Shown in pieces: positions 15,371-25,500 of a stretch of DNA of 30,801 bases. This stretch comes from JAIVGV01 sp045807785. Lineage in GTDB: Bacteria; Acidobacteriota; Blastocatellia; Pyrinomonadales; Pyrinomonadaceae. Positions within the stretch are counted from its first letter, which is position 1; each line of letters opens with the position of its first letter. The notes beneath the pieces were generated by a model that was not told the DNA's origin, did no database searches, and saw only the letters and a program-made list of their open reading frames with translations. Where the stretch lies: assembly GCA_045807785.1 (NCBI GenBank), contig JBJMGS010000266.1, positions 1 to 30,801 of the forward strand, read 5' to 3'. The position numbers and the translations under genes were made by a program.

Positions 15371-15802
15371 ATGGCAAGATCAATCGAACGCTATCTCCGC
15401 TTGATGCCGGCGGGCTCGCGGCAGAGACCCGCCGAGCGGCGCTGGTCGCCCGCGGCGGACGTGTACCAGGTCAAGGAGGGCTGGCTCGTCAAGGTCGATC
15501 TTGCGGGCGTGAGCCCCGAAGAAGTCGAGATCACGATCGCGGATCGCGTCCTCGTCATCGAGGGCATCCGCCGCGACGCCTTCTGCGCCGAGACGCTCTC
15601 CTACCACCAACTTGAAATCACCTACAGTCGCTTCGAGAAGACGCTGCGCTTCCCCTGCGTGATTGACGGCGCGCGCGTCGAGCGCGACTACCGCGACGGC
15701 TTCCTGCTCATCTACCTACACAGCAGCGAGGCGGACTGCGACGAAGGCGCGCGCCAGCCGACGGTGACAGCCCCACGCGATCCGCACGCCCCCGAACACT
15801 GA
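15371..15802 (+). CDS. Small heat shock protein, Hsp20/alpha-crystallin family
   Basis: A 143-aa ATP-independent holdase chaperone. The alpha-crystallin domain (about 26-118) is recognisable: WSPAADVYQVKEGWLVKVDLAGVSPEEVEI, then VLVIEGIRRD, then the SRFEKTLRFPCVID strand and RDGFLLIYL near the end. The usual C-terminal I-x-I/V anchoring motif is not evident in the short acidic, Pro-rich tail, so oligomerisation may differ. The ATG lacks a Shine-Dalgarno and follows a pyrimidine-rich stretch (CTTTCTT) at the edge of a heptamer repeat. Lon lies 51 bp downstream, an expected partnership in protein quality control. Confidence 0.9.
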   Translation: MARSIERYLRLMPAGSRQRPAERRWSPAADVYQVKEGWLVKVDLAGVSPEEVEITIADRVLVIEGIRRDAFCAETLSYHQLEITYSRFEKTLRFPCVIDGARVERDYRDGFLLIYLHSSEADCDEGARQPTVTAPRDPHAPEH

Positions 15803-15819
15803 AGGCTCATTGCCGGAAG

Positions 15820-15850
15820 CTGAAAACTGAAAACCGAAAACTGAGAACTG
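15820..15850. repeat. Single-arm heptamer run, CTGAAAA class
   Basis: Four to five degenerate tandem heptamers (ACTGAAA, ACCGAAA, ACTGAGA) fill the spacer between Hsp20 and Lon up to the Lon ATG. Unlike the other spacers, no inverted second arm is visible. Confidence 0.7.
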
Positions 15851-15853
15851 CTC

Positions 15854-18361
15854 ATGGTCGAGAATCAGAACAACTTTACGACGCCCGGTGCGGACGAACA
15901 GGCCGCGCCCGCTGAGCCGAACCGACCGGCGCGCACCGTCGGCGAGCCCTTCGAGATCGCCGTGCTGCCGCTCTTGAACACGACGCTCTTTCCGGGCACG
16001 GTCGTGCCGCTCGCCGCCGGTAGAGCGCGCTCGGTCGCGGGCGTCGAGGCGGCGCTCGGTCATCCCGAAAAACTCCTGGCTTGCGTCAGCGTCCGCCCAG
16101 ACAAGGTGGCGGAAGATGAAGCCGTGCCCTCGGACATGTACGACGTGGGCACGCTCGTCATGGTCAAGCGGATGTTCCGCGGCGACGACGCGCTCCAGAT
16201 CATCGTGCAGGGGACGGAGCGCGTGAAGGTCGTCGAGTGGACGCAGACCGATCCGCACCTGCGCGCGCGGGTGCAGATTCTCGCGCCGCTCGAAGTCGAG
16301 GACGCCGAAGAGGTCGAGGCTTTGAAGCGCAACGTGCAGACCCTGGTCGAGCGCGCGCTCGCGTTGATGCCGAGCGTGCCGCCGGAAGTGCGCGCGGCGG
16401 TCGTCGGCGCTCAAGACCCCGTGCAGGTCGCCTACTTCCTCGCCTCGATCCTCACGCTCGGCGTCGATCAGGAGCAGGCGATGCTTGAGTCGAACACGGT
16501 TGACCGTCTGCTCCGGCTCGCGCACGCGCGGCTGGCGCGCGAGGTCGAGATTTTGCAGATCAGATCGCGCATCGCCACCGAAGCCCAGACCGAGATGAAC
16601 AAGGCGCAGCGCGACTACGTTCTGCGCCAGCAGATGAAGGCGATCCAGAAGGAGTTGGGCGACGACGAGGGCGGCGAGGAGGCGGAAGCCAGTCAACTGC
16701 GCGAGCGGCTCGCCGCCGCAGACCTGCCCGACGAAGTGCGTAAGGAAGCCGACCGCGAGCTGAAGCGCATGGAGCGTTTGCCTTCGGCTGCGCCCGACTA
16801 CCACGTCATCCGCACTTACCTCGAATATGTGTTGGAGCTGCCTTGGAAGAAGTCTTCCGAGGACAAGCTCGATCTGGCGGAGGCGCGGCGCATCCTCGAC
16901 GAGGATCACTACGGGCTGGAAGACATCAAGGATCGCATCCTCGAACAGCTCGCCGTGGTGAAGCTCCGGCCCGACTCGAAGTCGCCGATCCTCTGCTTCG
17001 TCGGGCCGCCCGGCGTCGGCAAAACTTCTCTGGGTCGTTCCATCGCGCGCGCGCTCGGTCGTCAGTTCGAGCGTCTGTCCCTGGGCGGCGTGCGCGACGA
17101 GGCGGAGCTGCGCGGCCACCGGCGGACTTACGTCGGCGCGATGCCAGGCCGCGTCATTCAGTCGATCCGCCGCGCCGGGGTGAACAACCCCGTGATGATG
17201 CTCGACGAGATTGACAAGCTGGGAAACGACTACCGGGGCGATCCCAGCGCGGCGCTCCTAGAGATTCTCGACCCGCAGCAGAACTCGACGTTTCAAGATC
17301 ACTATCTCGATCTGCCCTTCGATCTCTCGAAGGTCTTCTTCATCGCGACGGCGAACCAGTTGGGGCCGATCCCGACGCCCTTGCGCGACCGCATGGAGAT
17401 CATCGCGCTCGCCGGTTACAGCGATCAGGAGAAGCTGCACATCGCGCGGCAGTACCTCGTCCCGCGACAGACGACCGAGAGCGGGTTGCAGCCCGCGCAG
17501 TTCTCGATCACGGACGAGGCGATCATGCTCATCGCGGCGCGCTACACGCGCGAGGCGGGCGTGCGCCAGTTGGAGCGATCCGTGGGGAGCGTGGCGCGCA
17601 AGGTCGCGCTGCGGATCGCGCTCGGTCAGGCGACGTCGGTGAAGGTCGATGCCGCCGACATCAAGGAGCTGCTCGGCGCGCCGCACTTCTACCCGGAAGA
17701 GGCGCGCAAAGAGCTGCCGGCGGGCGTCGCCACCGGCATGGCCTGGACTGAAGCGGGCGGGCAGATACTTTTCATCGAGGCGACGCTTTTGCCCGGCGGG
17801 TCTGGGCTGACGCTGACGGGGCAGTTGGGCGAGGTGATGCAGGAGTCGGCGCGCGCGGCAAGGTCTTATCTGTGGTCGCACGCCTCGGAGTTCGGCATCT
17901 CGCCGGATATGTTCAAATCCTACGGCGTACACCTGCACGTGCCCGCGGGCGCGATCCCGAAGGATGGCCCCTCGGCAGGCGTCGCGATGACCGCCGCGCT
18001 CGCGTCGCTCTTCACGGGCCGGCGCGTCAACCACAACACGTCGATGACGGGCGAGATCACTCTCTCAGGTCTGGTCTTCCCCGTCGGCGGCATCAAGGAG
18101 AAGGTGCTGGCGGCGCACCGCGCGGGCGTGCGCCGGATCATTCTGCCGGCGAAGAACGAGGGCGACGTCGAAGAAATCCCCGAAGAGGTGCGGCGCGAGC
18201 TGGAGATCGTCCTCGTCTCGCGCATCAGCGAGGCGCTCGACGCCGCGCTCGACCGGCTCGTCGCCGACCCGCCGCCCGCCGCCGCCGCGCCCGACGCCGC
18301 CGCGCGTGAGCAGGCACAGCATCAGCCGCAGCCCGAGCCCGTGAGCGTGCGCGGCAAGTAA
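15854..18361 (+). CDS. lon: ATP-dependent Lon protease
   Basis: A 835-aa cytoplasmic AAA+ serine protease degrading misfolded and regulatory proteins. Domains in order: N-terminal substrate-binding LON domain (about 30-230, FEIAVLPLLNTTLFPGTVVPL); a helical/coiled segment (QRDYVLRQQMKAIQKELGDD); the AAA+ module with Walker A GPPGVGKT at 384-391 and Walker B MLDEIDKL; and the C-terminal protease with S707 in PKDGPSAGVAM and K750 in GGIKEK forming the Ser-Lys dyad. Length and architecture are those of bacterial LonA. The extreme C-terminus is an Ala/Pro/Gln-rich tail. No Shine-Dalgarno is evident before the ATG. It is preceded by Hsp20 and followed after 25 bp by a small basic gene. Confidence 0.96.
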   Translation: MVENQNNFTTPGADEQAAPAEPNRPARTVGEPFEIAVLPLLNTTLFPGTVVPLAAGRARSVAGVEAALGHPEKLLACVSVRPDKVAEDEAVPSDMYDVGTLVMVKRMFRGDDALQIIVQGTERVKVVEWTQTDPHLRARVQILAPLEVEDAEEVEALKRNVQTLVERALALMPSVPPEVRAAVVGAQDPVQVAYFLASILTLGVDQEQAMLESNTVDRLLRLAHARLAREVEILQIRSRIATEAQTEMNKAQRDYVLRQQMKAIQKELGDDEGGEEAEASQLRERLAAADLPDEVRKEADRELKRMERLPSAAPDYHVIRTYLEYVLELPWKKSSEDKLDLAEARRILDEDHYGLEDIKDRILEQLAVVKLRPDSKSPILCFVGPPGVGKTSLGRSIARALGRQFERLSLGGVRDEAELRGHRRTYVGAMPGRVIQSIRRAGVNNPVMMLDEIDKLGNDYRGDPSAALLEILDPQQNSTFQDHYLDLPFDLSKVFFIATANQLGPIPTPLRDRMEIIALAGYSDQEKLHIARQYLVPRQTTESGLQPAQFSITDEAIMLIAARYTREAGVRQLERSVGSVARKVALRIALGQATSVKVDAADIKELLGAPHFYPEEARKELPAGVATGMAWTEAGGQILFIEATLLPGGSGLTLTGQLGEVMQESARAARSYLWSHASEFGISPDMFKSYGVHLHVPAGAIPKDGPSAGVAMTAALASLFTGRRVNHNTSMTGEITLSGLVFPVGGIKEKVLAAHRAGVRRIILPAKNEGDVEEIPEEVRRELEIVLVSRISEALDAALDRLVADPPPAAAAPDAAAREQAQHQPQPEPVSVRGK

Positions 18362-18386
18362 TCATCGAGGGGGAGACACGAAAGAG

Positions 18387-18707
18387 ATGGCGACGAAGAA
18401 GGCACAGGGCAAGGCGGGCGCTCCCGCCGTGCGGCGCGGGCAGCAGATGGGCGACTCGCGCAGCATGAACACGCCCGCCAAGCAGGAGCAGGAGAAGTCC
18501 GCGACGCCTGCCGCGCGCGGTCGCCGCAAAGACGCCAACAAGTTCTTCGCCGACGACTCGGCCCAGCAAACCGGCGCGAACGCCGCCCGCCCACGCTCGA
18601 ACTCCCCCTCCGTCTCCGCCGCCGCCCCCACCGGCACCAAACTCGGCGAGTCCGGCGGCGAGCGCGTCTTCAAGCAGCGTCAGGCAAAGAAGGGCAAAAC
18701 CGGCTAA
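18387..18707 (+). CDS. Small basic, disordered hypothetical protein
   Basis: A 106-aa protein without any domain I recognise. It is Lys/Arg- and Ala-rich with low hydrophobicity (MATKKAQGKAGAPAVRRGQQ at the start, a KDANKFFADDSAQQTG centre, and a KQRQAKKGKTG end), so it is probably unfolded alone and may bind nucleic acid (inference). Support for being real: a purine-rich GAGGGGGAG site upstream of the ATG, same strand and 25 bp from lon, and no overlap with another convincing gene. A 21-bp tandem array starts 17 bp after its stop. Frames on the other strand here are weaker candidates. Confidence 0.5.
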   Translation: MATKKAQGKAGAPAVRRGQQMGDSRSMNTPAKQEQEKSATPAARGRRKDANKFFADDSAQQTGANAARPRSNSPSVSAAAPTGTKLGESGGERVFKQRQAKKGKTG

Positions 18708-18724
18708 AACCCCCAGAAAAGCCC

Positions 18725-19086
18725 GCTCATCCTCCACTTTCGCCCGCTCATCCGAATCTCTCACGCGCTCAGCCGCATCTGTCACCGGCGCATCCAAAGC
18801 TATCGCTCATCCCTCCCTGCGCCACGCTCAGCGGCGTCTGTGCGCCGCGCATCCTGAGCTTTCATCTGCGCATCCGTATCTTTCGCCCGCGCATCCGCCC
18901 CTCTCACGTGCGCAGCCGCAGGTTTTACCCGCGCAGCCACATCTGCACCGCGCGCAGCCTTCTCTCTCCCGTGCGCACCCTCGCCTGTGACGCGCGCAGC
19001 CGCCCCTGACGCCTGCGCAGCGGCGTCTCCCGCCCGTGCATCCTTACCTAACGCGCGCGCAGCGGCTCCTGTCAGGTGCGTGGCGG
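18725..19086. repeat. Array of 17 degenerate 21-bp tandem units
   Basis: Units repeat with consensus GCKCAKCCNNNNCTNTCNNNN. Sixteen are exactly 21 bp and one (18788-18804) is 17 bp; a partial 18th unit ends near 19086. GC, CA and CC at unit positions 1-2, 4-5 and 7-8, and CT at 13-14, are nearly invariant, whereas positions 3, 6, 9, 10-12, 15, 18 and 19-21 vary freely. Read from the first base of each unit this gives a heptapeptide, Ala-His/Gln-Pro-x-Leu-Ser-Pro/Arg, with varied third codon positions. The 17-bp unit shifts frame, and a TGA at 18988-18990 interrupts it. Most of the 18708-19230 gap is this array; the rest is the terminator at 19161-19211. Confidence 0.9.
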
Positions 19087-19160
19087 AAACAACAGAGTGA
19101 GGACTTATCGCTTTTTGCAGCGCGGGACGTGTCGGCGTTTGTCTCTCCGTGGCTCGCTAT

Positions 19161-19211
19161 GAAAGTGGAAGAGGGAGTCAGCAATTCGGCTGCTCCCTCT
19201 TTTCACTTCTT
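19161..19211. terminator. Bidirectional terminator between the 21-bp array and korB
   Basis: A long hairpin pairs 19163-19177 (AAGTGGAAGAGGGAG) with 19193-19207, one bulged T at 19178, then CAGC with GCTG around a 6-nt loop. It lies about 20 nt past the korB stop on the minus strand. The plus-strand side ends in a T-rich tract (CACTTCTTT), so it can serve transcripts from both directions. Confidence 0.7.
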
Positions 19212-19230
19212 TAGGTGTTAGCGTTCTCGA

Positions 19231-20388
19231 CTATTCGACGACCCAGGTGTCGCCGCTGTTGATGAGCTTCTCTAAGTTCCCTGCGCCCTTCTGCGCGACG
19301 GCGGCGTCGATCTGGGCGACGAGGAGGTCTTCGTAGGTCTCGCGCCGGACTTCGCGGAAGACGCCGACGGGCTGGGGGAAGAGGGGCTGCTCCATGCGCG
19401 CGAGCATGAAGGCGACCGAAGGGTCGGCGAGGTGCGTGTCGTGGACGAGGCAGTCGTTCTCGGTTAAGTTCGACTCGCCGCCGAGCTGGATCACTTCCGG
19501 GTGCGCGCCGTTCATGCGGATGCCCCGGTCGCGGTTCTTGCCGAAGACCATTGGCTTGCCGTGCTCGAGGTAGATCATGTTGTCGGAGCGCACCTGCCGG
19601 TCGGTGAAGTATTCGAACGCGCCGTCGTTGAAGATGTTGCAGTTCTGATAGACCTCGATGAATGAGATGCCCTTGTGCCGCGCCGCCGCCTCGATGGTCG
19701 CGCCGAGGTGCTTGACGTCGATGTCGAGTGAGCGCGCAACGAAGGTCGCCTCCGAGGCGATGGCGAGCGAGAGCGGGTTGATCGGGTAGTCAATCGCGCC
19801 CATCGGCGTGGACTTCGTGCGCTTGCCGAACTCCGAGGTCGGCGAGTACTGCCCCTTCGTCAAGCCGTAGATGCGGTTGTTGAAGAGGATGTAGTTGATG
19901 TCGAGGTTGCGGCGGATGGCGTGGATGAAGTGGTTGCCACCGATGGAGAGGGCGTCGCCGTCGCCCGTGATGACCCACACCGACAAGTCGGGGTTCGACG
20001 CCTTGATGCCGGTCGCCACCGCCGGCGCGCGCCCGTGGATCGAGTGGAAGCCGTAGGTGTTCATGTAGTAGGGGAAGCGCGACGAGCAGCCGATCCCACT
20101 GACGAAGACGATCTTCTCGCGCGGGACGCCGAGTTCCGGCATCACCTTCTGCACGTTGTTCAGGATCGAATAGTCGCCGCAGCCCGGACACCAGCGCACT
20201 TCCTGTCCCGAGACGAAGTCGGCCTTCTTCAACTGCGCGGGCGGCGGCGCAACCTCTCCCGCCACGACCGAGCCCGGCTCGCTCTCAGGCGAAGGCCCCG
20301 CGCCGCTCGCGTTCCCGCCGATCCCCTGCGCCTCCGCGTCTGTAATCCCAGAACCGTTTCCGTTCGTCCCGTTACCATTTGCGCTCAT
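19231..20388 (-). CDS. korB: 2-oxoglutarate:ferredoxin oxidoreductase, beta subunit
   Basis: A 385-aa thiamine-diphosphate-binding subunit. It shows C67/C70 (RWCPGCGD) and C101 (GIGCSSRFPYY), cysteines typical of the beta subunit cluster site. The cofactor motif runs from GDG at 142-144 to NN at 170-171, followed by IYGLTKGQYSPTSEFG, which is characteristic of KorB-type enzymes. With KorA it oxidatively decarboxylates 2-oxoglutarate to succinyl-CoA, reducing ferredoxin. The first 50 residues are a Gly/Asn/Ser- then Pro-rich extension absent from most homologues. A GAGGT site precedes the ATG. Related 2-oxoacid oxidoreductases (pyruvate, branched-chain) are the alternatives. Confidence 0.9.
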   Translation of the reverse strand: MSANGNGTNGNGSGITDAEAQGIGGNASGAGPSPESEPGSVVAGEVAPPPAQLKKADFVSGQEVRWCPGCGDYSILNNVQKVMPELGVPREKIVFVSGIGCSSRFPYYMNTYGFHSIHGRAPAVATGIKASNPDLSVWVITGDGDALSIGGNHFIHAIRRNLDINYILFNNRIYGLTKGQYSPTSEFGKRTKSTPMGAIDYPINPLSLAIASEATFVARSLDIDVKHLGATIEAAARHKGISFIEVYQNCNIFNDGAFEYFTDRQVRSDNMIYLEHGKPMVFGKNRDRGIRMNGAHPEVIQLGGESNLTENDCLVHDTHLADPSVAFMLARMEQPLFPQPVGVFREVRRETYEDLLVAQIDAAVAQKGAGNLEKLINSGDTWVVE

Positions 20389-20414
20389 CTTTTTTATGAC
20401 CTCGTATGAACTTT

Positions 20415-20484
20415 GTTAGCTATTAGCTTTTAGCCGTTAGCCCTTAGCTAACAGCCAATAGCTAATAGCTAATAGCTAACAGCC
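20415..20484. repeat. Heptamer inverted repeat, TTAGCTA class
   Basis: Tandem TTAGCTN copies in one orientation (about 20415-20444) meet the reverse complement (about 20447-20484) with almost no loop. On the minus strand it starts three to four bases after the korA TGA (AGGGGCTGTTAGC). It sits inside what should be one korA-korB operon, so it is unlikely to be a strong terminator. Confidence 0.86.
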
Positions 20485-20487
20485 CCT

Positions 20488-22356
<1,869 letters not shown>

Positions 22357-22429
22357 GGCTCTCGATAAATCCTTCTTCAGTCTCGGTGGAATGATTGGGG
22401 GTGTTCAACACACGGCGAACAAGGGGACG

Positions 22430-22458
22430 ATTGTAGCAGCAGGCGGGCGCTTCGTGAA
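22430..22458 (-). promoter_or_regulatory. Promoter of korAB
   Basis: On the minus strand TTCACG (22458-22453), a 17-bp spacer, then TACAAT (22435-22430) preceded by TGC, an extended -10. The predicted leader is about 70 nt. It is divergent from the TPR-CHAT gene. Confidence 0.55.
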
Positions 22459-22517
22459 GTGAGCGCCGTCACGCTTGACGGGGGAGCGCGCGGTGGGAGT
22501 GAGCCGACCGCGCGCGG

Positions 22518-22529
22518 GTGTTATGATGG
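22518..22529 (+). promoter_or_regulatory. Extended -10 promoter of the TPR-CHAT gene
   Basis: TATGAT at 22522-22527 preceded by TGT, within the 12-mer GTGTTATGATGG. The identical 12-mer occurs before the dienelactone hydrolase gene (30023-30034). No good -35 is visible, as allowed for extended -10 promoters. Its position supports the ATG at 22556 rather than upstream starts. Confidence 0.5.
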
Positions 22530-22555
22530 TCCCGCCTTCGGCGCCGCTAACGATT

Positions 22556-25500
22556 ATGATCCGCGGAAAGAATTGGCACTCGCTCGTCGCGCTCGCGCTC
22601 GCCGCCTGCCTCTCGCCCTGCGCGCCTCTCCTCCTGCGCGCACAGTCCGCACAGCCGCCGGCAGCCGCTACCCCGCAAGACTCAGTTCTGGATCTATTCC
22701 AACAGTCGCTCAAGGCCGACGCCGAAGGGCGCGTGGGGGAGGCGGTTGGGCTGATGGAGCGTGCTCTCGCGCTCGTCGAAAAGTCGGGCGGCGCGGACAC
22801 TCTGCTCGCCGCCATGGCGCTCGACTTCCTCGCGCTCGAACACCTCAAGCAGAACGAGACGGCGCGCGCACAGACTGAGGCCGAGCGCGCGCTCGCGCTC
22901 CGCGAGCGCCTCGAGGGGCCGGAGCATGCCGATCTGGCGATGACCCTGACGACGCTCGCACGCGTTCACGCCGCGCGCGGCGACGCCGCTCAGGTGCTTG
23001 CGCTCTACCGGCGCGCGCTCGACATCCAGACGAAAGCGCTCGGCCCCGACAACGCGAGCGTCGGCGTGACGCTCTACAGTCTCGCCGCCTACTACAACCA
23101 GCTCGGCTCCTACCGCGAAGCCGAAGGGCTACTGCGCCGCGCCCTCTCGATCCACGAGCGCGCGCTCGGCCCCGAACACCTCTTCGTCGCGCTCACGCTC
23201 AACAACCTCGCCTTCATCGATCAGGAACGCGGCAGCTACGACGAGGCCGAGCGTCTCTACCTGCGCGCGCTCGCGATCACCGAAAAACAGCTCGGCGCGG
23301 AAGACCCCCTCGTCGCCACCTCGCTCAACAACCTCGCCGTGCTCTACCGCACGAAGGGCGACACGGTGCGCGCCGAACCGCTGCTCACACGCGCGCTCGC
23401 CATCCTCGAAAAGAAGCTCGGCGCGGATCACCTGGACGTCTCCATCGCGCTCAACAGCCTCGCGCTGCTCTACATCGAGCGCGGCGATCTAGACCGCGCC
23501 GAGACTCTGCTGCGCCGCGCGCTCTCGATCCGCGAGCGCGCGCTCGGCCCAGAGAGTTCCGAGGTCGCCTCCGTCCTGAACAACCTCGCCTATCTCTCCG
23601 ACCAGCGCAACGACTCGAAACAGGCCGAGGCTCTCTACGAGCGCGCGCTCGCCGCCGAGGAGAAGTCGGTCGGCGCTGAGCACGCGCTCGTGGCGACGAC
23701 GCTCAACAACCTCGCCACGGTGCTCGGCGAGCGCGGCGAGGCGGCGCGCGCCGAGGCGCTGCTGCGCCGTGCGCTCGCCATCACGGAGAAGTCGCTTGGG
23801 CCCGATCACCCGGACATGGCGCTCATCCTCAACGCGCTCGGACGCCTCGCCTACCTGCGCGGCGCGCCGCGAGAGGAGGAGGCGCTCTACAGCCGCGCGC
23901 TCGCTATCGCCGAGAAGTCGCTCGGCCCAGATCACCCGCAGATCGCAGATCAGCTGAACAACCTCGCGACGACCTACTGGGCCGAAGGCGACACCCCGCG
24001 CGCTCTCGCGGCGCTCGTGCGCGCCGCAGACATACGCGAGCGGCACGTCGCCACGGTGCTCACGGTCGGCTCCGAGCAGCAGAAGCGACTCTACATGGCG
24101 ACGCTTGCCGCGGAGACCGACGCCATCGTGTCTTTCCATATGACGGGCGCGCCGACGGACACGCGCGCCGCCGCCCTCGCGCTCACCACCGTGCTGCGGC
24201 GCAAAGGTCGCGTGCTCGACGTGGTCTCCGACCAGATCGCCGCCCTGCGCCGCCGACTCAAGCCCGCGGATCAGAAGCTGCTCGACAGTCTCGCCGCCGC
24301 GCGCGCCGAACTCGCGCGCCTGACGATGGAGGGCGAGGGGACAGCGGCGGCGGGCGACGCGCGACGTGCCGAAGAGGCGCGACTCGGCACGGAGATCGAG
24401 CGGCTTGAGCAGGAGGTGAGCGCGCGCAGCGCGGCCTTCCGCGCGCAGTCGCAGCCAGTCTCGATCGAGCGCGTGCGCGCGGCGCTGCCGTCGGGCGCGG
24501 CGCTCGTCGAGTATACGATCTTCCGCCCGTTCAACCACCGCGCGCGCACGAGCGCCGAGCGCTGGGGCGCGCCGCGCTACGCGGCCTACGTGCTCGACGA
24601 AGGGGGCGCGGTGCGCTGGGCCGACTTGGGCGAGGCAGCGCGGGTAGAGAGCGCCGCGTCGGCGCTGCGCGCTCTGCTCGTCAGGCCCGGCAACGATCCG
24701 AAGCCAGCCGCGCGCGCGCTTGACGAGTTGATCATGCGCCCCGTGCGCCGACTGCTCGGCGCGCGGCGCACAGTCTTCGTCTCGCCCGACGGCGCGCTAA
24801 ACCTCGTGCCCTTCGCCGCGCTCGTGGACGAAGGGGGCAAGTACCTCGTCGAGAGTTATTCCATCAACTACCTGACGAGCGGGCGCGATTTGCTGCGGCT
24901 GCAGGTGAGCGCCCCGCCGCGCGGAGAGGCGGTCGTCCTCGCCAACCCAGCCTTCGACGGCGGGGGCGGCGCGCAGGCCGCTCGCCGCTCGGACGATCTC
25001 GCCGCGATGCAGTTTGCGCCGCTGCCGGGCACGGCAGCCGAGGCGCAGGCGCTCTCGACGATCCTGCCGGGCGCGCAGGTGTTGACGGGCGCGGCGGCCT
25101 CCGAAGCGGCGCTCAAGCGTGTCACCGCGCCGAGCGTGCTGCACGTCGCCACGCACGGCTTCTTTCTCCCAGACCAGAAGCCTGCGGGGCCGGACGCGAC
25201 GCGCGGGCTCGGTCTCGGCGGCGGGCCGGGTGTTGTGCCCGGCGAGAACCCTCTGCTGCGCTCCGGCCTCGTGCTGGCGGGCGCAAACCGGCGTGGCGAC
25301 GGCGCGAGCGAGGACGGCATCCTGACCGCCTACGAAGCCGCCGGGCTCGACCTGTGGGGCACGCGCCTCGTCGTCCTCTCGGCGTGCGAGACGGGCGTCG
25401 GCGAGGTCAAGAATGGCGAAGGAGTGTACGGCCTGCGCCGTGCGCTCGTGCTGGCGGGAAGCGAGAGTCAGGTGATGAGTCTGTGGCAGGTCTCAGACGA

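Noticed and set aside
15716..17119. 467-codon minus-strand frame opposite lon
   Set aside because: Antisense of a fully supported gene; no recognisable domain and no ribosome site.
18225..18797. Minus-strand frame of 190 codons covering the start of the 21-bp array, with heptads ending D-E-R
   Set aside because: On that strand the variable bases of the unit fall on first and second codon positions while third positions are fixed, opposite to protein selection; it also overlaps lon and the small basic gene.
18725..19086. CRISPR or TIGR-type guide array
   Set aside because: Units are 21 bp with only short conserved cores and no fixed repeat/spacer split, and there are no cas or tas genes nearby.
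19036..19221. 61-codon frame starting at a GTG in array unit 16
   Set aside because: Its second half is the terminator hairpin, so it is unlikely to be an independent gene.
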